From Bacteriovorax stolpii (GTDB lineage Bacteria > Bdellovibrionota > Bacteriovoracia > Bacteriovoracales > Bacteriovoracaceae): 7,224 nucleotides of DNA. Positions 5,981 through 7,224 of this stretch are shown here, in pieces. The position numbers and the translations under genes were made by a program. A model generated the notes under the pieces. The model did not search any database. It saw only the letters and a list, made by a program, of their open reading frames with translations, and was not told the origin of the DNA. The stretch is taken from contig CAMAYW010000120.1 in the NCBI GenBank assembly GCA_945862475.1, forward strand, positions 1 to 7,224. Reading direction: 5' to 3'. Every line of letters begins with the position of its first letter. The stretch's first letter is position 1.

Positions 5981-6013
5981 ACAAGGGGAGTCCATTATTG
6001 GGATTCCCCTTGT
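5981..6013 (-). terminator. 13-bp hairpin after speB, probable terminator
   Basis: Two 13-base arms (5981-5993 and 6001-6013) flank a seven-base loop, ATTATTG. Twelve pairs are Watson-Crick; position 5990/6004 is G-T on the plus strand and therefore a C-A mismatch in the minus-strand RNA. The stem begins six bases after the speB stop codon and lies before the next gene's promoter, the usual place for a terminator of the speE-speB operon. Neither side has a run of T, so a classical intrinsic terminator is not proven; it may act with Rho or protect the 3' end. Confidence 0.55.
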
Positions 6014-6019
6014 AAGTGA

Positions 6020-6916
6020 CTATTTATTCATCGCTAGAATGACTTCTCTCGTAACTTTAGAGGCAAAACAAGATGAATTATTGGAAGAATCCAGCATTGG
6101 AGCGAGTTCAACAATATCGGCACCAACAAGGTTCTTACGATTTAAAATTTTCAAAATCTTCATGAAGCCATGGAAGTCCTCTCCGCCAGCTTCTGGAGTT
6201 CCTGTCCCAGGAAAAAAGCCAGGATCAAAGAAGTCTAAATCTAGGGTGAGGTAGATAGGGCGATCACTTGGAATTTCCTCAAGCCACTCACAGCACTCTT
6301 TTAAAGAGGTCGCGAGTGTCTTATTTTCTTTCATCCAGTTAAACTCACTTCGAGGTCCTGATCGGATTCCGTATTGAATGAGACGATTCTTTGAGGTGAA
6401 GTGATCCAAAACTCTTCTAATAATTGAAGCGTGTGAGTATTTTTCTTCAAGATACCCGTCACGAAGATCAGTATGAGCATCAAGGTGAAGAAGTACTAGG
6501 TCTGGATAATTTTTTAGATAGGTGACGATGGGCCCGTAGGATATAGAATGCTCACCACCAAGAGTCACAAATTTGATCTCATCTTTTTTAAGATCAAGAT
6601 CCTTTGTCATTTCCATGAAGAAGTCATTTGTGATGTGCCACTTCGATGGATAAACAGGCAGATCTCCCATGGTGATAATATTATAGTCTTGAGTATCTTT
6701 ATCTAAGTAAGGGGAGTAGTCCTCAAGCCCATAGGATGCTTCTCTTATCGCCCCTGGAGCAAAGCGAGCTCCTGGTCTAAAGCTTGTTGTACCATCGAAG
6801 CAAAAACCAATGATGTGAGTGGAGTGAGAAAAAATAGCTTCTGCATATTGAGTGCCAATAAAAGCCCGAGCATGTTCGAGTCCCTCAACTTCTTTAATAA
6901 GGCGTGGTTCTTTCAT
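6020..6916 (-). CDS. speB: Agmatinase-family ureohydrolase
   Basis: Hydrolyses agmatine to putrescine and urea in the polyamine pathway (family knowledge); binuclear Mn enzyme of the cytoplasm. The 298-residue product is close to the usual length (E. coli SpeB 306). Motifs in order: FRPGARFAPGAIR (46-58), LGGEHSISYGP (119-129), LHLDAHTDLRD (143-153), KYSHAS (159-164), QYGIRSG (181-187), LTLDLDFFDPGFFPGTGTP (223-241) and GADIVELAP (265-273). Metal ligands H123, D146, H148, D150, D226 and D228 and the active-site His162 are all present. The start is the ATG at 6916, seven bases after AGGAG; an in-frame ATG at 6934 lies inside speE and upstream of that site. It follows speE by only four bases, so the two are one operon. 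Because the partner is an aminopropyltransferase, an N1-aminopropylagmatine ureohydrolase role, as in Thermus, is an alternative. Confidence 0.93.
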   Translation of the reverse strand: MKEPRLIKEVEGLEHARAFIGTQYAEAIFSHSTHIIGFCFDGTTSFRPGARFAPGAIREASYGLEDYSPYLDKDTQDYNIITMGDLPVYPSKWHITNDFFMEMTKDLDLKKDEIKFVTLGGEHSISYGPIVTYLKNYPDLVLLHLDAHTDLRDGYLEEKYSHASIIRRVLDHFTSKNRLIQYGIRSGPRSEFNWMKENKTLATSLKECCEWLEEIPSDRPIYLTLDLDFFDPGFFPGTGTPEAGGEDFHGFMKILKILNRKNLVGADIVELAPMLDSSNNSSCFASKVTREVILAMNK

Positions 6917-6920
6917 TTGT

Positions 6921-7224
6921 TTACTCCTGACCAATCATATTTTTATGAAAATTTGAAATCGAGAATGTTCCTTTGTGCCAATCCATGTTGTACCACTTGA
7001 GATTTCTCTGAAGTGAATTCATGTGCTGCAGCTTTGTTGGGTTAAGATCAGTTGGACGGTACTTCTTAGACGAGAAACCAAAAGTCCAATAAACTCCAGG
7101 ATAAATAAGCATAGGAGCGTTGAATGAATTGACCACGGGGAAAATTTTCCTCATGTTATCATAAATGCTTTTAACTCCCCACTCATCAAGAAATGGATTT
7201 TCTGTTTGGTTCATCATGATGCCT
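6921..7224 (-). CDS. speE: Spermidine synthase-like aminopropyltransferase, C-terminal part
   Basis: Transfers an aminopropyl group from decarboxylated S-adenosylmethionine to putrescine (or agmatine) to build spermidine; cytoplasmic. About 101 codons are visible and the frame stays open to the right edge (GIMMNQTENPF), so the N-terminal domain and catalytic Asp lie outside. What is seen matches the end of the family: QTENPF, the MRKIFPVV helix, MLIYPGVYWTFGFSSKKY (compare IPTYPSGLWTFTIGSKKY in B. subtilis SpeE), then LKWYNMDWHKGTFSISNF, the counterpart of the final YY-x-x-x-x-H-x-x-x-F motif. Oddity: YPGV replaces the usual YPSG next to the polyamine pocket. An internal ATG at 7217 is not the start. 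The stop at 6921 is four bases before speB, whose ribosome site is made of the last codons of this gene. Confidence 0.88.
   Translation of the reverse strand, partial: GIMMNQTENPFLDEWGVKSIYDNMRKIFPVVNSFNAPMLIYPGVYWTFGFSSKKYRPTDLNPTKLQHMNSLQRNLKWYNMDWHKGTFSISNFHKNMIGQE
6924..6928 (-). promoter_or_regulatory. Shine-Dalgarno site of speB
   Basis: AGGAG on the minus strand, formed by the last two sense codons of speE (CAG GAG, followed by TAA), lies seven bases before the ATG at 6916. It fixes the speB start and indicates translation coupled to speE. Confidence 0.8.

Noticed and set aside
5894..6019. A possible extra small gene or RNA in the largest intergenic gap.
   Set aside because: The 126 bases are accounted for by the hairpin, a promoter and a ribosome site; I found no open frame or RNA structure beyond the hairpin.
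6917..6934. Upstream start for speB at 6934.
   Set aside because: This ATG is inside speE and upstream of the AGGAG site that is correctly spaced from the ATG at 6916.
6921..7217. Reading the right-edge frame as a complete 98-residue gene starting at 7217.
   Set aside because: The frame remains open to the window edge and the residues before the Met continue the spermidine synthase alignment, so it is a truncated C-terminal part.

Overview
The window is a compact, AT-rich bacterial chromosomal segment. It has about nine genes on both strands, very short intergenic gaps and several overlapping gene ends. TatC, a type I methionine aminopeptidase and a leucyl/phenylalanyl-tRNA-protein transferase point to a Gram-negative bacterium. 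The overall style (low GC, compact, degenerate NifU-like protein, BON-like small protein) would suit a Bdellovibrio/Bacteriovorax-type lineage, but that assignment is a weak inference. I see no mobile element, CRISPR array, tRNA or rRNA.

Layout. (1) Bases 1-2561, minus strand: a translationally coupled operon read right to left as a D-2-hydroxyacid dehydrogenase, a divergent ureohydrolase and aat (cut by the left edge). The junctions are TTGA/25-base and ATGA overlaps. (2) Bases 2611-4195, plus strand: map (methionine aminopeptidase), overlapped by a NifU-like gene. It diverges from region 1 across a 49-base gap. (3) Bases 4111-4734, minus strand: a small secreted protein with four cysteines. 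It overlaps the NifU-like gene tail-to-tail by 85 bases and diverges from tatC. (4) Bases 4801-5571, plus strand: tatC. (5) Bases 5543-5893, minus strand: a small conserved-looking protein with an acidic tail and its own TATAAT promoter, overlapping tatC tail-to-tail. (6) Bases 6020-7224, minus strand: the polyamine operon speE (only its C-terminal part is present) followed by speB, closed by a strong hairpin.

How the genes fit together. speE and speB form a clear polyamine pathway unit: ureohydrolase plus aminopropyltransferase. A second ureohydrolase in region 1 keeps the metal ligands but carries Phe where arginases and the window's own SpeB have a conserved His, so its substrate may differ. 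map and aat both act on protein N termini and are transcribed divergently from the same short gap.

The most unusual gene is the NifU-like one. It appears to keep the three-domain order of NifU (IscU-like scaffold, central [2Fe-2S] domain, Nfu-like C-terminus), yet only the central domain retains its four cysteines. All three scaffold cysteines and the C-terminal CxxC are absent. Several genes (tatC, the secreted protein, map) have a -10-like box placed so that transcription would begin at or next to the start codon, which suggests leaderless mRNAs.
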